From Dasypus novemcinctus (lineage: Eukaryota; Chordata; Mammalia; Cingulata; Dasypodidae): 64,000 bases of DNA. A program made the translations under genes and the position numbers. Under the pieces are notes generated by a model. That model searched no databases. It was given only the letters and a program-made list of their open reading frames with translations, and had not been told where the DNA came from. The stretch is taken from NCBI RefSeq assembly GCF_030445035.2, contig NC_080695.1:1333531-1397530 (forward strand), written 5' to 3'. Positions 1-8,575 of this stretch are shown in pieces. The number at the start of each line of letters is the position of its first letter. Position 1 is the first letter of the stretch.

Positions 1-1078
1 TAGCCACCTGCGCCTCCCAGGATGCGCATGGCGGCAGCTCTGAAGTTAAGCGGAGGCGACAGCCTTTGTCTCCCCATCTGGAGCCTTCTGGGCTCCGGAA
101 CAGGGTGGAGGGGGGGGCTGTGTCCCCAGAGGGGCCCTGACACTGGGTCCAGCCCCAAGCCCGGCCCGTGAATCATGCCCCCCCCATATGGGAAGGTCAA
201 GGACAGCTCCAGCCCTTCCGGGAGGAAGTCCAAATGACCCCACCCCCTCCCGCGGTCTGCGGTGGGGCCCAAGGCCACGGGTGGGCCCTGAAGGCCGGCC
301 GGCGTTCGAGGCGTCCTGGCTCAGAACGGGCCCCATGGCTCTGCGGCCACCTCGGCGGCAGGGTCTGGCGTCAGCCTCCTGCGTGACCTCGGCTGGCCTT
401 GGCTGGGCCGCTCCATTCTGCAGAGCCCGTGGGAGCGGCAGCACCTGCCTCCTGGTGGGGTTCCCGGGAGGCCTGCGGTCAGTGCCCTCGGTGACCCTGG
501 GCTGCCCGAGACGGGGCCTGAGCTTGGGGGGAGGCCCCGCTGGCCCCTCCCCGCAGGGGGCTGACGCCGGGGGCTTCCCAGCAGCGCCCGGCCCCCCGGC
601 TGGGGGCCTCCTGCTCGTGCGGGGGACGCGCCTGAGGCTGGGCCGCGAGCCCGGGAGGGTACAACAGCCCCGTCGTCGGCGTCGGCACTGCCCGGCACCT
701 CCGGGCGCAGCCTCAGAGGCCGCTGGGGGACAGGGACACCATGTGCAGCCAATCGTGGGGCGCCGGCTGGGCAGCTTCCTTCCTCCTGAACAAGCCCCAT
801 CTCCTGCCTCAGTTTACCCTAAAAGAGTCGCAGGGTGGGGGGCCAGGAGGAGGGTCCCCAGCGGGGAGGATTTGGGGTGCCCTTCAGTCCTATCCTGAGA
901 AGAGGGTCTGGGTGGGAGTGTGGGGGCTTCGGGCTTCTTGACCCCATTCCCACGGGGGTCCCAGGTCTGCGTGGAGCGCTGGGGGGACCACCTCGCCTGC
1001 CTCTGTGCTTGCCGGGACTCAGTTTTCCTGTCCCAAATGCAATCAGGGAACAAATGAATCTAATGAGCCTGCCTGAGG
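1..1078. other. Intergenic, no gene seen
   Basis: GC-rich sequence without a recognisable exon. Open frames on both strands are low-complexity Pro/Gly/Arg/Ala translations with no family resemblance. Short stretches near 778-815 and 1008-1065 resemble the core of an old MIR element (a CCTCAGTTT-type motif followed by an AT-richer tail), but they are too diverged to be sure. Confidence 0.5.
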
Positions 1079-1256
1079 CCCCGCCCACCAGAGCCCGCCC
1101 CCTCACCACTGGCCCCGCCCACCAGAGGACCCGCCCATTGCAGCTGGTCCCGCCCATCGTAGCCCCACCCCCTTTCTGCCTGTCCCGCCCCTCGCAGCTG
1201 GCCCCGCCCCCTCACTGGCGGCCCCGCCCACCAGAGGCCCCGCCCCTCACCAGCCG
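1079..1256. repeat. GC-box-rich degenerate tandem repeat
   Basis: About 180 bases of loosely repeated CCCGCCC-containing units, alternating with CACCAGAGG and TTGCAGCTG-type spacers. At least nine CCCGCCC or CCCCGCC motifs occur, each a potential Sp1/KLF site. It lies 2 kb upstream of TEKT4. No transcript can be inferred from it. Confidence 0.7.
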
Positions 1257-3020
1257 CCAGCTGAGGGGGGTCCCAGCCAGAGGCTGCTGGAAGCCTGAGG
1301 GGCCCTGGGTGGGGCTGGGAAGGGGCGAGGGGCTGTCCCAGGGCCAGGCCGGCTCATGGCACCCACTCGGGTTCTGCTCAGGGCAGCCTGGGCAATGCTG
1401 CTCTCTGCCTGCCGTGGGGAAACTGAGGCTCGGAGCAGGCCGCGTGCCCAGCCGTCAGGCTGGCGGGGGCAGGAATTCCAGCCCAGGAGCCCTGCGGAGC
1501 GTCAGCCCCCCCGCCCCCCGCTGCTCTCGCCTCTGGACTGAGGTGGAGGCGGGCAGGGGTCCAGCCCCCGCCGGGAACGTCCTCCGGCCAGCCGGGCTGA
1601 GGGGCCAGCGCCCCGGGCCCTCGGGCAATGCGCGGCGACATCCCGGGCGCCTGGCGCGGGGCCTCAGGAGCTGGCGCTGGGAGGCGGACGCCGCCCCAGG
1701 CCCCCGACTCGGACCCGGGTGGGTGTCCCCCTTAGCCCCGTGGGGACGGCGGGCTCCCAGGGGTCGCCAGAGCAGGCGGGCCTGAGCGGAAGGCCGGCGT
1801 AAGAAGGGGTGCACGGCAGAAGGCGGGGCCCGTCCTGGCCCCCGCGGACCCGCTGCCACGTGGGAGAGCAGGGCGGGGGGCTCGAGGCCAGAGGCACGGC
1901 GGGAGGGGCAGCCCCGAGGCTCCATCCACACGCCGCGTCTGAAGGCCGAGTCCACGGGCCTGCCCCGGGGAGGGCGACGACGGGGAGGCCGCCAGCCATC
2001 AAGGGCATGCGTGGGGGCGCAGGGGGAGGGCGCAGTGGGGAGGGCCTGTGCTGAGAAGTTTCCTTCTGGGGGGTGGGGGCGGCCAGGGGGCCGAGGGGCC
2101 ACCCAGGCCAGCGCAGAGGGGGCACGAGGGCAGCGCAGGGAGCTCGCGGCATTGCGCAGCCAAGGGTGCCCTCTGCTGGCCAGACCAGATATCGCCCCTG
2201 TGCCTGGACGCCGCGGCCCGGAGGGGCGGGGCTGGAGGCTGCCTGACCCCCGCGGCCTCAGCCGCTCAGGGGCGGTGTGGACGGCTCACCTCCCACGGAG
2301 CGCGCGTGCCCGGCCCTGCGCTGGGGGCGCGTATGGGGGGCAGGGGACGCAGGGAGCCCTGCCTGGGCCAGCAGCAGGCAGCTGCCCTCGGGCCAGGATC
2401 CCCCTTCGCTAACAGCACCCCGAGAACACCTCGTGAGGGTCTGTGATCCACTGGGGGACAGGAAGCCAGGCGCCCCGGGGACACCCCAGGCCGCCGTGCT
2501 GTCAGGGCAGCCAAGGGCAGCCTGGAGGGCTCCAAGGAGGAGGAAGCGCTGTGCCGACCTCAGGGAGCCAGCAGGAGGCTGCGGCGTTCCGGGCCGCCTG
2601 CGCCACCGCCCCCCGCCTCGTCCTCCAGCCGGGCACCGCCGGTCACTGTCCCCTGGAGCTGCGTGGGGTCCGGGGTGGGGGCTGGGAGCAAGCCGGCCTC
2701 TCTCGGGCCGTGTCCAGCCACCCCTGAGCGCCCCTGGGCCGCCCGAACCCAGGTGGAGCAGGGGGAGGGTCTCTGGCACCCGGGGGGCTCAGCACCCCAC
2801 GTCTGCAGGGACGCCCAGCCCAGGCCGCAGGGTCCCGGGAGACCCACTCAGGGTCTCCTCAGGCCGTGGGCCACGTGGCCAGAGACCGGCGGCCCCGCCC
2901 CTCGGTCCGCTCGCCCAGGCGCGCGGGCCATCGAGGCCCTGGCCCCGCCTGCCCTCGCTGAGCCCCCACAGGGGAACCCGGGAGGAGGGAGGGGCCCAGC
3001 CCACCCCAGACGCCTCAGCA
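1257..3020. other. Intergenic, no gene seen
   Basis: GC-rich flank of TEKT4 with no recognised coding sequence. A short segment at 1418-1450 (GGGGAAACTGAGGCTC) resembles an inverted MIR core. Open frames here have the composition expected of random GC-rich DNA. Confidence 0.5.
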
Positions 3021-3258
3021 GGGCCCGCCCGGGGCCGGGGACCCCGGCCCTTTAAGAGGGCTGCCCTGCTCCCGTCGGAACGCTGCTCCTGCCCCCCACC
3101 GCGGCGGGAGGGGGCATCCGTGTCGCCAGGCAACGGGAGGCGCCAGTGTGCACGCGTCGCCCGGGCGACCAGGAGCCGCGTCCTGCTCAGGCCCTGCTGC
3201 CCGAGCCCAGTGAGCCCCTCCCGCGGTGCCCTCGCCGCGCCCGGCGGGCGGCCACGCC
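3021..3258 (+). promoter_or_regulatory. TEKT4 promoter and 5' UTR (CpG island)
   Basis: CpG-dense sequence immediately upstream of the TEKT4 start codon. It contains a near-consensus RFX X-box at 3122-3134 (GTCGCC-A-GGCAAC) and a perfect 14-base palindrome at 3156-3169 (GTCGCCCGGGCGAC). No TATA box is visible, as is usual for a CpG-island promoter. The transcription start is probably between the palindrome and about 3230. RFX factors drive many ciliary genes, so an X-box about 125 bases upstream of a tektin start codon fits its expected regulation. Binding itself is inferred. Confidence 0.65.
3122..3134 (+). promoter_or_regulatory. RFX X-box
   Basis: GTCGCCAGGCAAC matches the X-box pattern GTNRCC, 0-3 bases, RGYAAC. 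It is an imperfect inverted repeat of GTTGCC and lies 125 bases upstream of the TEKT4 ATG. X-boxes bind RFX2/RFX3, regulators of ciliogenesis and spermiogenesis. Confidence 0.6.
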
Positions 3259-3793
3259 ATGGCGCAGACGGACGTGCTGCTGACCAAGGAGCCCGCGCCG
3301 CAGACGGTGCCGGCGTGCGAGCTGCCGCGCAAGGAGCACGATGTGGCCCGCAACACGGGCGCGCACACGTCGGCCGGCCTGGCCACGGCCGGCTTCCGCA
3401 CGGCCAGGTACCTGGCGGACGAGTGGTTCCAGAACTGCTACGCCCGCTACCACCAGGCCTTCGCCGACCGCGACCGGTCGGAGCGGCAGCGCCACGAGAG
3501 CCGGCAGCTGGCGGCCGAGACCGAGGCGCTGGCGCGGCGCGCGCAGGAGGCCTCCACGCGCCAGGTGGGCGCGCGGCTGCAGGACACGCACGGCTGGATG
3601 TCGGAGCTGCAGCGCGAGATCGAGGCGCTGCTGGCCGAGACCGACCTGCTGCTGGCCCAGAAGCTGCGGCTGGAGCGCGCGCTCGACGCCACGGCCGTGC
3701 CCTTCTCCATCGCCAGCGACAACCTGCAGTGCCGCGAGCGCCGCCAGCACCCCCGACCTCGTGCGTGACCTCGTCGAGGTGGAGCTGCTCAAG
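3259..3793 (+). CDS. TEKT4: TEKT4 exon 1
   Basis: Encodes the N-terminal 178 residues, including the first coiled-coil stretch with DEWFQNCYARYHQAFADRD. It ends ...VELLK at AAG followed by the donor GTACCG, in phase 0. It is 535 bases long where 534 is expected. The surplus C lies in the run at 3750-3754, after codons for RRQHP. Downstream the next frame reads DLVRDLVEVELLK up to the donor. Confidence 0.93.
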
Positions 3794-6700
3794 GTACCGC
3801 CGCGGCCTCGCCTTCCCGCGCCGTCTGCCCTTCCTCCTCTCCTAAGGGTCCGGTCGGTGGGCGTGGGGCCCACCCAACACCCACACACCCTCGCCCCAGC
3901 TGCCCCCCCCCGTCAGACCCTGTGTCCGGGGAGGTCCCGCACGCCTCTCAGCCGCTGGCCCCAAGTGTGCAAGCGGCCCCCAGGCCCACGCCGCCACGCG
4001 GGGCCACGCCCCCGTCACAGAGCCGCTGGCTCGGTTGCCCGGCAGGAAGCGGAAATGGGCGTGGGCCCTGGGGTCAGGGCTCAAGGGCTTCAGCTGCCTG
4101 GGAGGGCCAGGCCAGGCCGGCTGCCCTGGCGGGGAGGGTGCCCGGGGGTCTCGCCCTGCTACTCCAGGGTCCCTCCCAGACACGCTGCCCTGGGGCCCTG
4201 GGGCCTGGGGCAGGTTCTGGCGGGTGGTGGGGGCCTGGGCCTCGGGCCTGACCTTCGCTGCCCACCTGAGGGCCATCCACACTGCATGTCCAGCTCCCCG
4301 AGGCCAGGGCTGGTCCAGGCTGTGGTAGGAGTCACACCTGGGAAACACCTGGGCGGCCGCCACGGAGGGGCACAGGAGGGGAGGCCGACCCGTGCCTCGT
4401 TCCCCAGCCTGATGCCCCCTGCATATGCCCCTAGGACCGGGAGGGCCCTGGCTGCACCCGGGGGTGCCCCCTCAGGGCCCTCCCGGCTCCTGGACACCCC
4501 TGGAAGCCCTGGCTTCCCGCCAGCTGCCCCTACCCTGGGGGCTTCTCTTTGGGGCCGTCCCCTCTTTCAGGCCACTTGGTGTCAGGCCTGGCCCTGGGGC
4601 TCTCCCCGGGGGGTGGGAAGCAGCCCACGGGCCCCAGAGGCCCCCACCCCTCTGAACCGGGGGCCCCTTAGAAGAGCTTTGGAAGAAAAGCCCCCCTCGC
4701 AACGCACCGTAAAGCATGACCAGCGAGGTGACGGGTGCCTGCCCTGCTCTCCAGGGAGAGGACAAGGGGCCCGGCCCCAGGCCAGCCAGCCGGGGGGCCC
4801 AAGAGCCCCCTACCCACCGGCCAGCCGGCCTCAGCGAGGGCACGGCCCCATCCCCAAGCCTCAGCCCTCCTCGGGCGCACAAGGACCCGACTGGCCGGGC
4901 TGGGGTGCTGCTCAGGTGGGGCCTCCGCCCTCCCCCCCGCCCCAGGAAGCCGAGCTCATCCGGAACATTCAGGGGCTGCTCAGAAGGACCATCCTGCAAG
5001 CCGTGAACCAGATCCGGTAGGAGGCGCCCGCCCGCCGCCAGCACTGCCAGGGGGACCGCCGTGCCCCCTCCAGCTGGCCCTGGGGCAGGAATCAGAGGGG
5101 CCATGTCTGGAGGCTCAGAGAGGGCAGGGGAGCTGGCCCGGGGCCCACAGCCCGAGCACGGGGCAGTCTGGCTGCAGGTGCCCCCAGGCTGGGGCCGGGG
5201 GGCAGAGAGCCCACCTGGGCAGATGAGGAGGGGTCCCCGGCGCGGGTGCCGGGCGCTCCTTGCGGGCGCTGACCCGGGTCGTGCCGCGCCCAGGCTGAAC
5301 CGGGAGCACAAGGAGACCTGCGAGCTGGACTGGTCCGACAAGGTGCAGGCCTACAACCTGGACGAGGCCGTGCGCGCGCTTCCGCAGCCAGAGCAGCGAC
5401 GTGCGCTTCCACCCGCACTCCACCAAGCTCGAGGAGAGGTGGGCGCGCCCCGGCCCTCCGCTCCCCCCGGGGCGCCGAGGCTCGGCCTGCGGGGTCCGCC
5501 GGGCTCTCTCGCCCCTCGTGGGCCGCCCCTCCCCAGCCGCGCCCCAGCCGGGTCACTGGGGCAGCTCTGTCTGCTCCGGGGCGCGCCAGCGAGCAGGACC
5601 GCGCGCCGAGCCCGACCCCGCGCCGCGCGCGCGACCCAGGGCGGCGGCCGGCAGGGGGCGCGCGCCCACCGCCCCTCGGCAGCTCAGGCCCGGGACGCGC
5701 GGCGCGGGGGGCGCGCCGGGAGGTGTGCGAGGGCGCGAGGCTGGTGCGGGGGCGCGGGGCTTGTGCGGGGGGGGGGGGGGGGGGGCTTGTGTGGGGGCGC
5801 AGGGAATGCCACGGGGTTGCGACGAGGTGCGTGGGGGGGGCGCACAGGGACTTGTGTGGGGGAGCGGGGAGGTGCCTGGGGGCGCGGAGGGGCGCGGGGG
5901 CGCGGGGAGCTGCTCAGAGGTACCCTTGGCAGGGGCCCCGCTGACCGCGTTGGCCCTTGGCCGCCGCAGCGCCTCCACGCCCGAGACCTGGGCCAAGTTC
6001 AGCCGGGACAACGTGTACCGCGCGGAGCGCGAGCGCCTGGCCTCGGCCAACCTGCGGCTGCTGGTGGACAGCGTCCTGCGGGACACGGCCGAGGACCTGC
6101 GGCTGCAGTGCGACGCCGTCAACGTGGCCTTCGAGCGCCGCTGCGAGGAGCTGGAGGACGCGCGCCACAAGCTGGAGCACCACCTGCTCAAGGTGCCGCC
6201 GCCCGCCGCCACCCACGCCCGCCCCGGCCCCCTGTGGGGCGGCCACCACTCCCCCCGGGCTATCCGGGACCTGTCCCTGTCCCCCCACTGTGAAGGACCC
6301 CTGGGACCCGTGCCCACAGTCCCGGGCCCCCCCCCCCCGGCCCCCCGAGGCCTTGGGGCCCCTGGGGTGCTTTGCAGCCTGGCCGCCGGGGCGGACTGAC
6401 CCGCGGGGCTGGCGGGAGGAGGCGGCGGGGACGGCGGGTGCCCGGGTCCCTCGAGTCCTCAGCCAGGGTCTGGGGCCTGGTGACCAGTGAAGCAGGGGCT
6501 CTGGGGGCCAGGCGCCCGGACAAGCGTCTCTGCTGACCCCAACGGAGCCGCGCCCCCGCCCTCCGCCCCACCCCCCAGGCCGGGGACAGGGCTGCCCTCT
6601 GGACGCCGCGCCAGGGCCGGGGAGGGAGGGGGGTCCAGGCCGGAGGGGGGACGCCCAGGGTGGGGGCTGGGCCGGGGAGGCAGGGGGAGGCCCGGACCGG

Positions 6701-8172
6701 AGGGGGCACGTCGCCCCGGCTCACGCCTGCCCTGCGCAGACGCTGCGCGAGATCGCAGACCAGGAGCAGAACGCGGCGGCCCTGAGGCAGGCCATCAGGG
6801 ACAAGGAGGCGCCTCTCAGGGTGGCCCAGGAGCGCCTCTACCAGCGCGCGCACCGGCCCAACGTGGAGCTGTGCCGCGACGCCGCCCAGTTCAGGTGCCT
6901 GGCGCCCGGGGACCGCGTCCCCGCCCGGCCCTCGGCCCCCGGGGCACCCCCGTACCCGTGCGGCAGCCCCCGCACACATGCACGCCCCGACCAAGAGGGC
7001 CGGGCCCCGGCGCAGCGACACGTTCTCGTCTCACCCTGTCATGCCGGAGCGCCACACGGAGAATCTCAGGGTCCAAGAGGCCACGGGCTGGCAGGGCCGG
7101 GCAGGCTGCGCCGCCCCCAGCCCCCTCGGACCCCCCACGCCACGCCCCAGCACACAGCGCAAGTGGGGTCGTGCCTCCTTTTTTCTTAGTTTGTTTACTC
7201 TGCTCACTTTCGCTCACCTGCGCTCACCTTTGCTCACCTTTGCTCTCCTGCACTCTGCAGGCTCACCTCCACTCACCACGCACCAGGTAAGCTCATCTCC
7301 ACTCACCTGTGCTCACCTTTGCTCTCCTGCGCTCACCTGCATTCATCTTCACTCGCTGTTTGCCGCGCAGGCTCACCTCCACTCACCACGCACCAGGTAA
7401 GCTCACCTCCACTCACCTCCACTCACCTCTGCTCACCTCCGCTTACCTCTGCTCACCTCCACTCACCTCCACTCACCTCTGCTCACCTCCACTCACCTCT
7501 GCTCACCTCCGCCCACCGTGCACCGTGTCAGCTCACCTCCACTCACCTCCACTCACTTCCACTCACCTCCACTCACCTCTGCTCACCTCCGCCCACCGTG
7601 CACCATGTCAGCTCACCTCAACTCGCCACGCACTGCGCAGGCTCACCCCCACTCACCTCCGCCCACCATGCCCCTCCCCGCGCAGGCCCACCTCCGCTCG
7701 TGCCTCTGTGGTGGACTCTGCTCAGGCCACCAGGCTGTGGCTTGCTCCCGTCCACCTGGGCAGGCTCACCCCTGTCCCGTGACGTCCTTGTCCCCAGCGC
7801 CCCAGCACTTCCGATCAGGCTCCCTTTGGACTCTCGGGGTCTTTTCCCACCGAGAGGCCCGTTCCTGGGGCTTCGTCCCCCCGACCCAGAAGGCCGGGTG
7901 TCCTCGTGCCCCCCCAGCGCTGCCCAGCCCCAGGTCGCGCCTCCCCCTCCCGCAGGCTGGTGAGTGAGGTGGAGGAGCTGAACATGTCCCTCACGGCACT
8001 GAAGGAGAAGCTTCTGGAAGCAGAGCAGTCGCTGCGCAACCTGGAGGACACGCGCATGAGCCTGGAGAAGGACATCGCCGTCAAGACCAACAGCCTCTTC
8101 ATCGACCGGCAGAAGTGCATGGCCCAGCGCGCCCACTACCCCAGCGTCCTGCAGCTGGCCGGCTACCAGTGA
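3259..8172 (+). CDS. TEKT4: Tektin-4 gene, six coding exons, two apparent +1 frameshifts
   Basis: Tektin-4 is a coiled-coil filament protein on the inner surface of doublet microtubules in sperm flagella and motile cilia. Coding exons are 3259-3793, 4946-5016, 5294-5438, 5970-6192, 6740-6894 and 7956-8172. All introns have GT-AG ends, and the phases agree once two surplus bases are allowed for. The product would be about 447 residues, close to the family size. The start MAQTDVLLTKEP and the end LQLAGYQ match mammalian tektin-4. The tektin signature RPNVELCRD is exact at about residues 363-371. The ATG at 3259 has a good Kozak context (GCCACGCCATGG). Single-base insertions in exon 1 (C run 3750-3754) and exon 3 (about 5367-5380) break the frame as written. 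The first leads to TGA at 3766-3768 after 169 codons. Everything else is intact, so assembly errors are as likely as true inactivation. The neighbour SSTR5 is convergent. Confidence 0.95.
3750..3754 (+). other. TEKT4: TEKT4 exon 1 frameshift (C5 run, expected C4)
   Basis: The family sequence calls for CAC CCC GAC (His-Pro-Asp), but the window has one more C. As written, translation runs into TGA at 3766-3768. A homopolymer indel is a common sequencing or assembly error, and also a common real mutation. Confidence 0.85.
3794..4945 (+). other. TEKT4: TEKT4 intron 1
   Basis: Begins GTACCG and ends in a C-rich tract followed by CCAG at 4942-4945. The GC-rich interior has no further recognisable feature. 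Confidence 0.85.
4946..5016 (+). CDS. TEKT4: TEKT4 exon 2
   Basis: 71 bases encoding EAELIRNIQGLLRRTILQAV and the following NQI, plus two bases of an Arg codon completed in exon 3. Acceptor CCCCAG, donor CCG|GTAGGA. Its length and phase fit the gene exactly. Confidence 0.93.
5294..5438 (+). CDS. TEKT4: TEKT4 exon 3 (contains the second +1 shift)
   Basis: Acceptor CCCAG at 5289-5293, donor GAGAG|GTGGGC. It opens with LNREHKETCELDWSDKVQAY in frame. After NLDEA the frame shifts by one base, and the rest reads ARFRSQSSDVRFHPHSTKLE in the next frame up to the donor. It is 145 bases long where the phases need 144. Confidence 0.9.
5367..5380 (+). other. TEKT4: TEKT4 exon 3 frameshift (one surplus base)
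   Basis: Between the codons for DEA and FRSQSS there is one base too many, in GCCGTGCGCGCGCT, an alternating GC tract. Dropping one base restores the reading frame and the exon phase. Which base is surplus cannot be told from this sequence alone. Confidence 0.82.
5439..5969 (+). other. TEKT4: TEKT4 intron 3 with G-rich repeat
   Basis: The intron carries a degenerate G-rich tandem repeat at about 5725-5910, with units based on GGGGGCGCGGGGCTTGTG. It includes an uninterrupted run of 19 G at 5767-5785. It ends CCGCCGCAG at 5969. Confidence 0.85.
5970..6192 (+). CDS. TEKT4: TEKT4 exon 4
   Basis: 223 bases encoding the centre of the rod: ASTPETWAKF, then RAERERLASANLRLLVD, then EDLRLQCDAVN and RRCEELEDARHKLEHHLLK. 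Acceptor CGCAG, donor CTCAAG|GTGCCG. No frame problems. Heptad-like spacing of Leu and charged residues fits the tektin coiled coil. Confidence 0.94.
6740..6894 (+). CDS. TEKT4: TEKT4 exon 5 (tektin signature)
   Basis: 155 bases from TLREIADQEQNAAALRQAI to RDAAQF plus two bases of Arg. Bases 6854-6880 encode RPNVELCRD, the invariant nonapeptide of the tektin family. Acceptor GCGCAG, donor TTCAG|GTGCCT. Confidence 0.95.
7196..7680 (+). repeat. Minisatellite in TEKT4 intron 5
   Basis: About 480 bases of imperfect repeats built from CTCACCTCCACTCACCT-type units (CACC/CTCACC rich, near 18 bases). A longer segment holding CACGCACCAGGTAAGCTCA is duplicated about 110 bases apart (7277 and 7387 regions). 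The array runs up to about 275 bases before the exon 6 acceptor. Confidence 0.85.
7956..8172 (+). CDS. TEKT4: TEKT4 exon 6 (C-terminus)
   Basis: Final coding exon, encoding LVSEVEELNMSLTALKEKLL through SLFIDRQKCMAQRAHY to LQLAGYQ and a TGA at 8170-8172. The acceptor is CCCGCAG at 7949-7955, after a CT-rich tract. This is the best-conserved part of the gene and is fully open. Confidence 0.95.
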
Positions 8173-8575
8173 CCCGGGGCCCTGCCCCGGCCGGAGCCCG
8201 CCCGCCACCCGCCTGACCTTCCTTGGCCAGAGCCCGCCCGCTGCCCGCCCGCCGCCCACCTGAACTTCCTCGGCCAGAGCCCGCCTGCTGCTCACCTGAC
8301 CTGCCCGGGCTGGAGCCCGCCCACTCCCTGCCCGCCCTTCCAGGGGCCGGAGCCCACCCGCTGCCCACCCGCTGCCCACCTGCTCCCTGCTGGCTGCCCG
8401 CCCACTGCCCACCCACCCTTCCCGGGCCGGAGCCCACCCCCTCCCTGCCCACTGTCTGCCCGCTGCCCACCAGCTCCCTGCCCGCTGCCCGCCCGCCCTT
8501 CCTGGGCCAGAGCCCACCCGCTGCCCGCCCGCTGCCCGCAGCCCTCTCCAATAAAGAGCATGTTTGCCCTCACAG
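8173..8575 (+). other. TEKT4: TEKT4 3' UTR with tandem repeat
   Basis: Runs from the stop codon to the polyadenylation site. Most of it (about 8195-8540) is a degenerate repeat of CCCGCCCGCTGCCC and GGCCAGAGCCCGCC motifs. Two unit types are mixed, so the period varies. Confidence 0.75.
8550..8555 (+). terminator. TEKT4: TEKT4 polyadenylation signal
   Basis: Canonical AATAAA about 380 bases after the stop codon, followed by a GT-containing segment (CATGTTTGCCCTC). It is the first AATAAA downstream of the gene on this strand. Confidence 0.8.

Noticed and set aside
3187-3888. Minus-strand frame of 233 codons over TEKT4 exon 1
   Set aside because: Antisense shadow of a GC-rich exon. No family resemblance.
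7200-7680. CRISPR-like array
   Set aside because: Units are contiguous and degenerate without spacers of constant length, and the DNA is mammalian.
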